The notes beneath the pieces were generated by a model. It did no database searches. It had not been told where the DNA came from and worked only from the letters and a program-made list of their open reading frames with translations. The position numbers and the translations under genes were made by a program. Below, one piece after another: positions 7,777 to 16,154 of a stretch of 27,655 nt of DNA (within the stretch, counting starts at the first letter, position 1; every line of letters begins with the position of its first letter). The DNA is from Syntrophaceae bacterium UBA5619 (GTDB taxonomy: Bacteria; Desulfobacterota; Syntrophia; Syntrophales; UBA5619). The stretch lies in contig DIKL01000074.1 in the NCBI GenBank assembly GCA_002424545.1, forward strand, positions 1 through 27,655. The letters are read 5' to 3'.

Positions 7777-8821
7777 AGACTGGTTCGAAGAGCGCTACGA
7801 CTGGAAGGGGATCAAACGGCTTGCCAAAGAGAAGTTCGTCCCCGAACATCGTTACGACCTCTGGTACTATACCGGCGGGATCACGCTCTTTCTGTTCATT
7901 CTCCAGTTCCTGACCGGGATGCTGATGGCCCTCTATTACGTCCCCCATATCCATTTCGCCTACGAAAGCATCATCGAGATCGTCACGAAGCTGAACATGG
8001 GCTGGTTCTTTCGCTCGCTGCACCACTGGGGAGCGCAGTTGGCCATTGTCTTTCTGTTCATCCACCTCTTCGGCACATTGCTGCTGAAGTCCTACCGCAA
8101 GCCGCGGGAAATGGTCTGGGTCACCGGATTCGTCCTTCTGGGCATCTCGATCTTTTTCGGTCTGAGCGGCTATCTGCTGCTCTGGGACGAACGCGCCTTC
8201 GCCGCCGTCCGCGTGGCGACGGGGGGCGCCGGCGCCTTTCCGGTGATCGGCGGCTTCCTCAAGGCCTTTCTGCGCGGCAGCATCGACGTCACCGGCGACA
8301 CGCTGCTGCGCTTCTACGCCTTCCACGTGGCGATTCTGCCGATCATCACGCTTGCGCTGATCGGCCTGCACATCCTGCTCGTCCAGTTTCACGGGATGAG
8401 CGTTCCGCTGTCGCTGGAAGGCAAAAAGCGGCGGGACATCCCTTTCTTCCCCAATGTTTTCCTGAAAGATTTGATGATCTGGCTGGTCGTTTTCGGGGTG
8501 GTTGTGACCTTCGCGGTGCTGCTGCCGCCGGAGATCGGCGTGAAGGCCGACCCGTTGGCCCCGCCGCCGGAGAACATCAAGCCCGAATGGTATTTCCTGT
8601 TCATGCTGGAAACCCTGAAGCTCTTCCCCGGGACGATTCTGGGGTTCAATGGGGAAACGATCGCGATCCTTTGCGTTACGGTGGGAATTCTCTTCTTCTT
8701 TCTGATCCCGTTTCTGGACCGAAAATCGAGCCGGGGAGAGAAGAGCCCGCTGTTCACCTGGATCGGCGTCATGTATATCATCTACTTCATTGTCATGACG
8801 GCGGTTGGTTTTTTAAGTTAG
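7757..8821 (+). CDS. cytochrome b, one-piece b6/subunit IV-type
   Basis: 354 residues, a fusion-length cytochrome b with about eight membrane helices. Haem ligands are H89 and H103 (14 apart, RSLHHWG) and H190 and H205 (15 apart), the latter spacing being that of b6-type rather than bc1-type proteins. The Qo-site motif PEWY is at 276-279. The start is TTG at 7757, inside the end of the Rieske gene, with a purine-rich AAGAAGGGGG at 7741-7750. It would oxidise menaquinol with the Rieske protein. No cytochrome c1, f or multihaem c gene follows, so the electron acceptor is unknown. Confidence in the family is high; the complex type is inference. Confidence 0.93.
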   Translation: MNCPRLKDWFEERYDWKGIKRLAKEKFVPEHRYDLWYYTGGITLFLFILQFLTGMLMALYYVPHIHFAYESIIEIVTKLNMGWFFRSLHHWGAQLAIVFLFIHLFGTLLLKSYRKPREMVWVTGFVLLGISIFFGLSGYLLLWDERAFAAVRVATGGAGAFPVIGGFLKAFLRGSIDVTGDTLLRFYAFHVAILPIITLALIGLHILLVQFHGMSVPLSLEGKKRRDIPFFPNVFLKDLMIWLVVFGVVVTFAVLLPPEIGVKADPLAPPPENIKPEWYFLFMLETLKLFPGTILGFNGETIAILCVTVGILFFFLIPFLDRKSSRGEKSPLFTWIGVMYIIYFIVMTAVGFLS

Positions 8822-8829
8822 GAGTTCCT

Positions 8830-9126
8830 ATGCAAGCATTTGGAACCTTTGATAATATCAAAAAATTATCCCTGTCGCGTCTTGTAAGACCGATCGTCAT
8901 GGCCCTGTTCGCGCTGGGTTACGCCCTCCCTTCCCGCGCGGCGGAGCCGATCGCCGTCTTTCCCGCAACGCCTTTCGACGGCTATATTGTCTACGAGAGC
9001 CTGGCCGTCTTCTGGATCGCCATTGTCGCGCTGATCGTCGTCATCCGTATGAAGCTTCGCGAAATCGAGCGGACTCAGCGACTGGGCGCGGATGAAGAGG
9101 ATCCGAACACCCCCCTCCTTCAATAG
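8830..9126 (+). CDS. small membrane protein of unknown function at the end of the cytochrome b operon
   Basis: 98 residues that I do not recognise. It has a basic N-terminus, a hydrophobic stretch (about 20-33) ending in PSRAAE that looks like a cleavable signal peptide, a short exported segment, a second hydrophobic helix (about 52-72) and a charged C-terminal tail rich in Lys, Arg, Glu and Asp. There is no CxxCH haem motif. The GGAG ribosome site at 8821-8824 overlaps the stop of cytochrome b, so expression is tied to it. Topology (exported loop, one helix, cytoplasmic tail) and position suggest a small accessory subunit of the Rieske/cytochrome b complex; that role is inference. Confidence 0.7.
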   Translation: MQAFGTFDNIKKLSLSRLVRPIVMALFALGYALPSRAAEPIAVFPATPFDGYIVYESLAVFWIAIVALIVVIRMKLREIERTQRLGADEEDPNTPLLQ

Positions 9127-9240
9127 CGTCGCAGGCGGTTCTCGCCCCATTCCACCCATGCGGGCGCAGCCCCCTGAAAAGACAAAAACCGTTCCGGCGC
9201 GGGTTCCAAGATCAGACTGCTTTACTTTTCTATTGGAATA

Positions 9241-9996
9241 TCAAAAAGGGACGATGCCTTCCCGGATCGGCGGGATGATCGGGGGCTGCCCGGTCTTCTC
9301 TAAGATCCGCCGCCCCTCCGCGGAGAGCATGAACCGGATGAAGCTTTCCGCCGCGGCTGCATTCCTGGCCGTGGCCGGAATGGTCGCCACGTTGCGGATA
9401 TTTTCGCTTAGGTTGACCTTTGCCGGGAAATAGAGGATATCGGCGTCACCGGCGACGGTCACCGCAGCCGACAGGTATGCGATGCCCGCATTGGCCTTGC
9501 CGCTTTTGACCGCCTTCAAAACGTCGGGGATGGTGTTTTCCTTGACGGCCCCGTCGATGATCTTCTGCGCAACCTCCGGCTTTCCTTCTGCGGCAGTCGC
9601 CTTTTTGATGAATTCAATCGTCCGGTTGGTGGCCATGTCCTTTTCGCCGGCGACCCGTGCCGATCGGACCCCGCTCTTGGCCAGATCGACCATCTGTTTG
9701 ATCCCGAGAGGATTGCCCTTGCCGGTGATGACCACCATTTCATTGGCGGAAAAAACAACATGCCAGGATGCGGCTGCCTTGCCGTCGACCTGTTTGCCGA
9801 ACATCTCTTTCGCCACCGCCGGGTCGGAGGGGGTGAAGACGTCGCAAGCCTCCCCCTGGAGGATCCGTTCGGCCAATTCCTTGGAGCGGCCGGAGGTGAG
9901 ATTCACCGTTACGGCCTTGTTCTTGGCCTCGAAAGCCTTTTTCATTTCCTTCATCGGGCCGGCCAATGAATCGGCGTGCCATGCGTCAATGATCAT
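9241..9996 (-). CDS. ModA/WtpA-like substrate-binding protein without signal peptide
   Basis: 251 residues resembling molybdate/tungstate-type periplasmic binding proteins: WHADSLAGPMKEMKKAFEA at the N-terminus, LTSGRSKELAERI, the CDVFTPSD strand, GNPLGIK, GIAYLSAA and a final SAEGRRILEKTGQPPIIPP. The start ATG overlaps the stop of the upstream dehydrogenase (ATGA at 9993-9996). The protein begins directly at what is normally the mature domain; no hydrophobic leader, lipobox or twin arginine exists, and the frame upstream is only a shadow of the dehydrogenase. It would therefore stay in the cytoplasm. No ABC permease or ATPase is adjacent. The ligand could be an oxyanion or a small acid. The next gene downstream is convergent (ends 9126). 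Confidence 0.8.
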   Translation of the reverse strand: MIIDAWHADSLAGPMKEMKKAFEAKNKAVTVNLTSGRSKELAERILQGEACDVFTPSDPAVAKEMFGKQVDGKAAASWHVVFSANEMVVITGKGNPLGIKQMVDLAKSGVRSARVAGEKDMATNRTIEFIKKATAAEGKPEVAQKIIDGAVKENTIPDVLKAVKSGKANAGIAYLSAAVTVAGDADILYFPAKVNLSENIRNVATIPATARNAAAAESFIRFMLSAEGRRILEKTGQPPIIPPIREGIVPF

Positions 9997-12839
9997 TTTT
10001 GCCGCCCCTTGAGCCTGTAGGCCTTGGCAATCAGCGAAACCGGCGTAACCGCCTTTCTCTGCGTTCCCTGGAAGATCTGCATCGCGCAGGCCCCGCAGCC
10101 GGTGACGAGCTGCCCAGCGTCGGATGCCTCGATCTCCTTGAACAACCTCTCCCCGATCTTCATGGAGAGGTCGTAGTTCTTTTGCTTCATGCCGAAGGTT
10201 CCCGAGATGCCGCAGCACTGATCCGAGTAGGCCTGAACCGAAACGCCGGGGATCAGGGAGAGCAAATCGACGGGCTCCTTGGTGATGCCCAGCGCTCGGA
10301 GGTGGCAGGGGTTGTGGTATCCGAGCTTGAGGTCCATCCGGCCGAAATCCAGATTCAGATCCCCTTTCTTGTGGAGCTTCATGAGGAATTCGTGGATATC
10401 CACGCAGCTCTTCGCCACTTTCGCCGCCTCTTCGGTGTGGTCGATTTTCGGGTATTCCATCTTGACGGCCAAGGCGCAGCTCGACTCGGAAAAGACGATG
10501 GGAATCCCATTGTCCGCGAATTCAGAGAGCTTTCGAAGATTGTACCGGATGTCCTCGCCGACCTGATCGATGGCCCCGGTGCTCAAGCGGGCAATGCCGC
10601 AGCAGCGCAGCTCGGGCAGGATAACCTCGTAGCCGTTCTTCTCCAGGATCTCGATGGTGGCCAGGCCGTCATCCTCGGGCTCGTTGAAATTCGTGAAGCA
10701 ACCCACGAAAAAGGCGACCTTCTTGTCGCTCTTTAGGCCCGGCCGTCCCTCCACCATCTTGAGCAGGGTGCGGTTCGGGAATTTGGGCAGCCTGCGGCGG
10801 GCATCGAGGCCAACGAAGGCTTCCAGCCCTTTCCGGAAGGGCCCGACAGAGTTGGCGAGATTCGCCAGCGGGGCCAAGAGGCTCGAGGCCTGGCAGAGCC
10901 GGCGGGTGCTCGCCAGGACCCTCTGGCCGAAGGGCTCGCCTTCCCGTTCGACGACGTAGGACCGGCCCATAATCGCCAGCCACGGGATGTCGGCGCCGGA
11001 GGGACATTCCGTCAGGCAGCGCTTGCAGTTCACGCAGGCATCGAGCACCTCCTTGAACTTGGGAGACTCCAGGACCTTCGCATCCACGGTCCCGTTCAGG
11101 ACGCCGCGGATCAGCGTTGCCTTGGCCCTTCCCAGGGCCTGCTCATCCAGGACTTTCATGGCAATGGGGCAGTAGGAGCGGCATTTCCCGCAGCCCGAAC
11201 AGACGCTGCTGGCCTCCTGCACCGCCTCCCGCGTCAGAATGGCGGAGAGGGCCGCTTTTTCGTCCCGGTATTTGAATTTGAGATCGTGGGCCAAGGGGTT
11301 GTCCTCCCCGCCGACAATCGTTCCGGGGTTGAAGATGTTGTCCGGATCGAAGATCCTCTTGATCTCCTCAAAGGCGGCGTAAAGCTTCGGATACTGCCGC
11401 TTCGTGTAGTGGGTCCGGAGCCGTCCGTCCCCGTGCTCGCCGCTGATGGTCCCCTTGAGCGACAGGACGAGATCGTAGACTTCATCGGTGATGGCGAGCA
11501 TCTTCCTGACCTCCTCTTCCCGGCGCAGATCCAGAAAGACCATCAGGTGCATGTTTCCGTCGCCGGCGTGTCCGTAGATCCCGGCCTCGACCCCGTATTT
11601 GGCGAAGATCTCCCGGAGCCCCTGGATATACTGGGGCAGCCGGGTCGGGTGGACGGCGGCGTCCTCGATGAACGCGACGGGCCGCTTCGGTCCTTTCGCC
11701 TTGTTCAGGATCGGTCCGGAAATCTGCCGGACCTTCCCCAGCATCACCATGTCCTTCTTGTCTTTGGCCACTTTCATATCGAGGGCGAGGTTTTCGGCCT
11801 TCATCGCCTCCTCGACCATGGCAAACTTTCCGCGCAGGTCCTCCTCGTCTTTTTCCTCGAATTCGATGAAGAGCATCGCCTCGACGCCCTCGGGCAGGTA
11901 GGGCCGCAGCTCGGCCTTCTGCTGCCTGGCGAGATCGAGAATCCGTCGCTCGATGATCTCGAGCATGGTGGGTTTCAGTTCGAGGATCTTCTGGACGGCC
12001 CTGCCGACCTTCTCCAGGGAGTCGAAGTAGACCAGCCCCCCCAGGGTCTTCTCGGGCAGAGGCCAAAGCTTGACTTTCGCCTCGGTGATGATCCCGAGGG
12101 TCCCCTCGGAACCGACCAGGAGGGGCGTCAGGTCCATGCCGCCTTGGCCCAGGATGCGCCAGAGGCCGTACCCCGAGGAATTCTTGATGGTGAAGGGCTT
12201 CTCGTCCTCCAGCGGCTGCCGATAGCGCGCAAGCACGTCGGCCACGCCCCGGTGAATCGCGCCGGTCCTTCCTGGGATTTTTCCGCGGCCGGAAGGTCCG
12301 GTCGTGATGACCTCGCCGTCGGGCAGAACGATCTCCAACGAGAGCACGTTGTCCCGGGTATCCCCGTATTTGATGGCGTGGGGGCCGCTGGAGTTGTTCG
12401 CGATCATCCCCCCGAAGGTGCAGTGTTCTTTCGTCGAGGGGTCGATCGCGAAATGGAGCCTGCGGCGTTTGAGCAGATCGTTGAGCCCCCCCTGGGTCAT
12501 TCCCGGCTGGACCCTGGCCCATTTTTCTCCGGCGTTCTCCTCCACCAGGGCGTTCATGTAGCGGGAGAAATCCAGGATGATCCCCTCGCCCAATTCATTG
12601 CCCACACGACTCGTGCCGCCGCCCCGGGGGATCAGCGGGATTTTGTTTTTGGCCGCGTACTTCACCACCTTAACCACATCGTCCCTGTCCCGGGGCAGGA
12701 CGATTCCCAGAGGCTTCACCTGAAAAAGGCAGGCTGCGCTGCTGTAAATCGTCCGGCTGAGCTCATCTGAGAGCACATCCCCCTTGATCATTTCCTTGAT
12801 CTCCCGGAAGATTTTTTCCGGATTGAATGAGCTGTTCAT
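9993..12839 (-). CDS. FAD-binding and Fe-S fusion dehydrogenase (glycolate/D-lactate dehydrogenase type, GlcD-GlcF-like)
   Basis: 948 residues from ATG 12839, which has GGAG 8 bases upstream; an upstream GTG (12863) would add 8 residues. The N-terminal half is a PCMH-type FAD domain (IPRGGGTSRVGNE, GGMIANNSSGPHAIKYGDT, GSEGTLGIITEAK) and FAD-oxidase C domain (HAGDGNMHLMVFLD, ISGEHGDG). The C-terminal half has two [4Fe-4S] motifs (C547/550/553/557 and C602/605/608/612) and two CCG domains (RCCGIA, QCCGISGTFG). Such fusions oxidise 2-hydroxyacids such as glycolate or D-lactate and feed membrane or flavoprotein electron carriers. The substrate is not determined; the nearby glyoxylate aminotransferase makes glycolate attractive. 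The following ModA-like gene is translationally coupled. Confidence 0.9.
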   Translation of the reverse strand: MNSSFNPEKIFREIKEMIKGDVLSDELSRTIYSSAACLFQVKPLGIVLPRDRDDVVKVVKYAAKNKIPLIPRGGGTSRVGNELGEGIILDFSRYMNALVEENAGEKWARVQPGMTQGGLNDLLKRRRLHFAIDPSTKEHCTFGGMIANNSSGPHAIKYGDTRDNVLSLEIVLPDGEVITTGPSGRGKIPGRTGAIHRGVADVLARYRQPLEDEKPFTIKNSSGYGLWRILGQGGMDLTPLLVGSEGTLGIITEAKVKLWPLPEKTLGGLVYFDSLEKVGRAVQKILELKPTMLEIIERRILDLARQQKAELRPYLPEGVEAMLFIEFEEKDEEDLRGKFAMVEEAMKAENLALDMKVAKDKKDMVMLGKVRQISGPILNKAKGPKRPVAFIEDAAVHPTRLPQYIQGLREIFAKYGVEAGIYGHAGDGNMHLMVFLDLRREEEVRKMLAITDEVYDLVLSLKGTISGEHGDGRLRTHYTKRQYPKLYAAFEEIKRIFDPDNIFNPGTIVGGEDNPLAHDLKFKYRDEKAALSAILTREAVQEASSVCSGCGKCRSYCPIAMKVLDEQALGRAKATLIRGVLNGTVDAKVLESPKFKEVLDACVNCKRCLTECPSGADIPWLAIMGRSYVVEREGEPFGQRVLASTRRLCQASSLLAPLANLANSVGPFRKGLEAFVGLDARRRLPKFPNRTLLKMVEGRPGLKSDKKVAFFVGCFTNFNEPEDDGLATIEILEKNGYEVILPELRCCGIARLSTGAIDQVGEDIRYNLRKLSEFADNGIPIVFSESSCALAVKMEYPKIDHTEEAAKVAKSCVDIHEFLMKLHKKGDLNLDFGRMDLKLGYHNPCHLRALGITKEPVDLLSLIPGVSVQAYSDQCCGISGTFGMKQKNYDLSMKIGERLFKEIEASDAGQLVTGCGACAMQIFQGTQRKAVTPVSLIAKAYRLKGRQK

Positions 12840-12867
12840 CTCTTTCTCCAGTTTCTCACGCACCGAT

Positions 12868-12900
12868 AAAAAAAGCCGTACCCTTTGTGCGGATACGGCT
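12868..12900 (-). terminator. intrinsic terminator or attenuator downstream of tctA
   Basis: Read on the - strand, a 10-bp stem (AGCCGTATCC with GGGTACGGCT, one T.G wobble) with the 7-base loop GCACAAA is followed by a run of seven T. It lies 34-66 bases after the tctA stop and only about 29 bases before the next co-directional start, so it either ends the tct transcript or attenuates reading into the FAD/Fe-S dehydrogenase. Confidence 0.85.
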
Positions 12901-12933
12901 CTCTATGCCATAACACGCCTGTTCCTGCCCGAA

Positions 12934-14433
12934 CTACCGGGCCAGGGCCCGGCGAAACTTACCCCATCCCGTCGATATCGCCGGCCAGAACGCCAGGAGG
13001 AGCCCGGCGATCATCATCGCGCTGACCAGCCAGTTTGAAAAGAAGATGCTCATCGCGCCCTGGGATCCCAATATGGCTTGGCGGAACGAGACCTCGGTCG
13101 CGTCTCCAAGCACCAGGGCCAGGATCAGCGGCGCCAATGGATAATCCAGCTTTTTAAAGACATAACCGATGACGCCGAAGAACAGCATGGTCCAAATGTT
13201 GAACATGGCATTGTTCACGGTAAACGCGCCGACGGAACACACCACGACAATGACCGGGGCGATGATCGAAAACGGGATGCGAAGGATCGCCGCGAAGAGC
13301 GGCACGGTGGACAGAACGATGACCAGGCCGACGACGTTCGACAGATACATGCTGGCGATCAGGCCCCAGACGAAATCCTTCTGCTCGACGAAGAGCAGCG
13401 GCCCCGGCTGCAGCCCCCAGATCATCAGGCCGCCCAGCAGCACCGCCGCCGTGGCCGAACCGGGGATGCCCAGCGCCATCATCGGCAAGAGCGCCGCGCA
13501 TCCGGATCCATGGGCGGCGGTCTCAGGGGCAAGAACGCCTTCCAGTTCCCCGGTGCCAAACTTATCGCCATTCTTCGAGAAGCGCTTGGCCAGGCCGTAG
13601 CTCATGAAGGATGCGGCCGTTGCACCACCCGGTTTGAAGCCCATCCAGGCGCCAATGACCGCGCCGAAGAGCAGCGTCAGCCAGTACTTGGGCAGCTTTT
13701 TCCATGTTTGCCACACGACCGTCACGTTCATCTTGGCCCGCACGCCTTCGAATTTGAGACCCTCTTCCATGCTGACCAGGATTTCCGCGACGCCGAACAA
13801 GCCGATCACCACCACCAGGAAATCGACGCCCCTGAGCAGTTCGGACCAGCCAAAGGTGAGGCGGAGCGTGCCGCTGACGTTATCCATGCCGATTTGTGCC
13901 AGGCCAAACCCCAGCATCAGGGCGATGATGGTCTTGAAGGGGTCCTTGCCCGTACCGATGAAACTGGCAAAGGTCAGAAAATAGACGGCAAAAAATTCAG
14001 GCGGACCGAAGTGCAACGCAAAATTCGCCACCAGCGGGGCCAGAAAGGTGATCATCAAAACGGAAAAAAGGGCGCCGAAGAACGATCCGGTGAAAGAGGC
14101 CGTGAGCGCTTCGCCGGCCCTGCCCTGCTGGGCCATGGGGTAGCCGTCGAACGTGGTGGCCACCGAATGCGATTCGCCGGGGATATTGAACAGGATCGAG
14201 GTAATGGCCCCCGCAAACAGCGAGCCCCAATAGATACACGACAGCATGACGATCGCCGAGGTAGGAGACATGGTAAACGTGAGCGGCAGCAGGATCGCAA
14301 CGCCGTTCGGCCCTCCCAGGCCCGGCAGCACGCCGACGAGCACTCCCAGAATCAGGCCGACTGCCATCATGCCGAGGTTATACCAGCTCAGTATAACCGA
14401 AAACCCCTGGAATAGATTGACCACGTTCTCCAC
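12934..14433 (-). CDS. tctA: tripartite tricarboxylate transporter, large membrane subunit TctA
   Basis: 499 residues with about a dozen hydrophobic helices. TctA family features are the GVLVGVLPGLGGPNGVAILLP segment near the N-terminus, NIPGESHSVATTFDGYPMA and the repeated counterpart MALGIPGSATAAVLLGGL with GLQPGP. It is the translocation channel that works with TctB and the binding protein TctC to import carboxylates by ion symport. The start is GTG at 14433 with a strong AGGAGGA site at 14441-14447. It is the last gene before the terminator. Confidence 0.95.
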   Translation of the reverse strand: MENVVNLFQGFSVILSWYNLGMMAVGLILGVLVGVLPGLGGPNGVAILLPLTFTMSPTSAIVMLSCIYWGSLFAGAITSILFNIPGESHSVATTFDGYPMAQQGRAGEALTASFTGSFFGALFSVLMITFLAPLVANFALHFGPPEFFAVYFLTFASFIGTGKDPFKTIIALMLGFGLAQIGMDNVSGTLRLTFGWSELLRGVDFLVVVIGLFGVAEILVSMEEGLKFEGVRAKMNVTVVWQTWKKLPKYWLTLLFGAVIGAWMGFKPGGATAASFMSYGLAKRFSKNGDKFGTGELEGVLAPETAAHGSGCAALLPMMALGIPGSATAAVLLGGLMIWGLQPGPLLFVEQKDFVWGLIASMYLSNVVGLVIVLSTVPLFAAILRIPFSIIAPVIVVVCSVGAFTVNNAMFNIWTMLFFGVIGYVFKKLDYPLAPLILALVLGDATEVSFRQAILGSQGAMSIFFSNWLVSAMMIAGLLLAFWPAISTGWGKFRRALAR

Positions 14434-14474
14434 TTGACAATCCTCCTAATCGGTCGTGCTTCCGCTGAAACAGC

Positions 14475-14990
14475 TCAGTAGCCGAACAGAGACTCCAGCG
14501 GCCCCTTGGGCAGCGGAACCATGAACTGCACTTCAAACATATAGAAAAGCACGGCAGTGATGACGATGCTGACCAGGATGATCTTCAGCCAGCCGAAATT
14601 GGCCATCATCCGCATGAAACCGCCGATGAACAGGGCGGAGGCCACATAGATGCCGATGAACTGGGTAACCAATACATAGAGAAAAGCGGGGATCAGAACG
14701 CAAAGCACCTGCTTGAAGCTGCCCCAGGAAACGAAGAGCTCATGATTGCCGTGTTTACCGAAAAGCGCCCTGAGAAAAACAACCACACTGGAAATACTGA
14801 TGATGGCCCCGGTGCGAAACGGAAAGTATCCCGCCTGAGGCCCTTCAGGGGCCCAACCCATCCCGACTCGATGACCGTCCATCATCATCACAACGCCGAT
14901 GAGGAAGATGGCAACGGCCACGATCGCCTCCATTGCCTGATGCGTCAACCGGGCCGAACGAGGTCGTTCCTGCGTTTGTTTCTGTTCCAT
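14475..14990 (-). CDS. tctB: tripartite tricarboxylate transporter, small membrane subunit TctB
   Basis: 171 residues with four hydrophobic helices (roughly 18-36, 58-78, 90-115, 128-155) and the AGYFPFRTG segment typical of TctB. The ATG at 14990 is preferred because GGGAGGG (14997-15003) is then about 6 bases upstream; a GTG at 14996 would add two residues. It lies between tctC and tctA, the normal gene order for this family. Substrate specificity is set by TctC, not by this subunit. Confidence 0.9.
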   Translation of the reverse strand: MEQKQTQERPRSARLTHQAMEAIVAVAIFLIGVVMMMDGHRVGMGWAPEGPQAGYFPFRTGAIISISSVVVFLRALFGKHGNHELFVSWGSFKQVLCVLIPAFLYVLVTQFIGIYVASALFIGGFMRMMANFGWLKIILVSIVITAVLFYMFEVQFMVPLPKGPLESLFGY

Positions 14991-15084
14991 GAACACCCTC
15001 CCATGACGAACAGAGAAACCACAACGTCGGTCCGGCGGATCGGGCTACGATACCCGGACCCGCCGGAACCGGCGTGATTCCAAG

Positions 15085-16098
15085 CTATTTCTTCGCTGCA
15101 AACCCGGCTTCGGTCATCAGCTCTACGTGTTTTGCCATATCCTTTTTCAGGAAGTCGACAAACTCGTCTCCGGTGGCATAGTGCCTGGTGAGCGCCATGT
15201 TCTCGGTGTAGTCTTTCCACTCCTGCTTGGAAACGACCTCCTTCAGCAGATTGGCGTAGAACAGAGACTGTTCTTTGGTGGTTTCGGGCGGCAGGAAGAA
15301 GGCGCGCAGCATCTGGTAGTGCACGTCGATTCCCTGCGACTTGCAGGTGGGGATATCGGACCAGGCGATGTCCGTAACCTTTTTCTTATAGTCGATGGGA
15401 GCCTCGGAGAAGACGCACAGGGGGCGCGCCTTGCCGGCCCGCCACTGGGCAACGTTCTCGCTGGGGTTGTTGACATTGGAAACGATATGGTTGCCGGCCA
15501 GCTGGGTGGAAGCCTCGCCGCCGCTCTTATAGGGAATATAGGTTATTTTTTTTCCGGCCACTTTTTCGAATGCAACCGTGATGATCTGGTCTTCCCGCTT
15601 CGAGCCGGTGCCGCCCATCTTGAAGGAACCCTCCGGCGCCGCTTTCAGGGCAGCAAGATAGTCTTTCGCTGTCTTGTAGGGCGAATCGGAATTGACCCAC
15701 AGGAGAAAATCATCCTTGGCGATCATGGCCACGGGGTTGAAGTTTTCCCAGCCGAGCGGCAGATTCTGTGCGATCGGCAGGGTATAGATGAGGGAGAATG
15801 CAACCAGGAGTTTATGGGGATCGGCCTTGGCCTCTCTGACCTCCATGGCGCCCTCGGCGCCGCTCGCGCCGCCCTTGTTAAAGATCATCACGGGCTGTTT
15901 CATCAATTTGTACTTCATGATGATGCCCTGGATGGTGCGCGCCATCTGGTCCGACGCACCACCCGCGCCAGCGGGGACGATAAACTCCACCGGCTTGGTG
16001 GGTTCCCAGGCGGCGCCTGCCGGTGCGGCCATGGCACCGAAGAGGACCACCGCGGCAATCAGCAGCATGCTAAACGACAATGTTCTGGTTTGTTTCAT
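15085..16098 (-). CDS. tctC: tripartite tricarboxylate transporter, periplasmic binding protein TctC (Bug family)
   Basis: 337 residues. A classic signal peptide (KQTR, hydrophobic core, cleavage near PAGAA) leads into the Bug-family mature sequence WEPTKPVEFIVPAGAGGASD. Later blocks include PVMIFNKGGASGAEG, FNPVAMIAKDD, MGGTGSKREDQI and YIPYKSGGEA. It captures a carboxylate in the periplasm for TctAB. GGAGG lies 8 bases before the ATG. It is the first tct gene and 56 bases downstream of the aminotransferase. The ligand is unknown; this family binds citrate, dicarboxylates, aromatic acids and hydroxyacids. Confidence 0.94.
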   Translation of the reverse strand: MKQTRTLSFSMLLIAAVVLFGAMAAPAGAAWEPTKPVEFIVPAGAGGASDQMARTIQGIIMKYKLMKQPVMIFNKGGASGAEGAMEVREAKADPHKLLVAFSLIYTLPIAQNLPLGWENFNPVAMIAKDDFLLWVNSDSPYKTAKDYLAALKAAPEGSFKMGGTGSKREDQIITVAFEKVAGKKITYIPYKSGGEASTQLAGNHIVSNVNNPSENVAQWRAGKARPLCVFSEAPIDYKKKVTDIAWSDIPTCKSQGIDVHYQMLRAFFLPPETTKEQSLFYANLLKEVVSKQEWKDYTENMALTRHYATGDEFVDFLKKDMAKHVELMTEAGFAAKK

Positions 16099-16154
16099 GA
16101 TCTTTTCCTCCGTAAAAAGTTGTTGAGTTATGTGTGGATCGTCATCGCTCCCCT

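Noticed and set aside
9127..9240. Terminator for the converging cytochrome b and ModA-like units
   Set aside because: Only 3-4 bp stems (for example around GGGCGCAGCCC) are found, with no proper T-tract after a stable stem on either strand.
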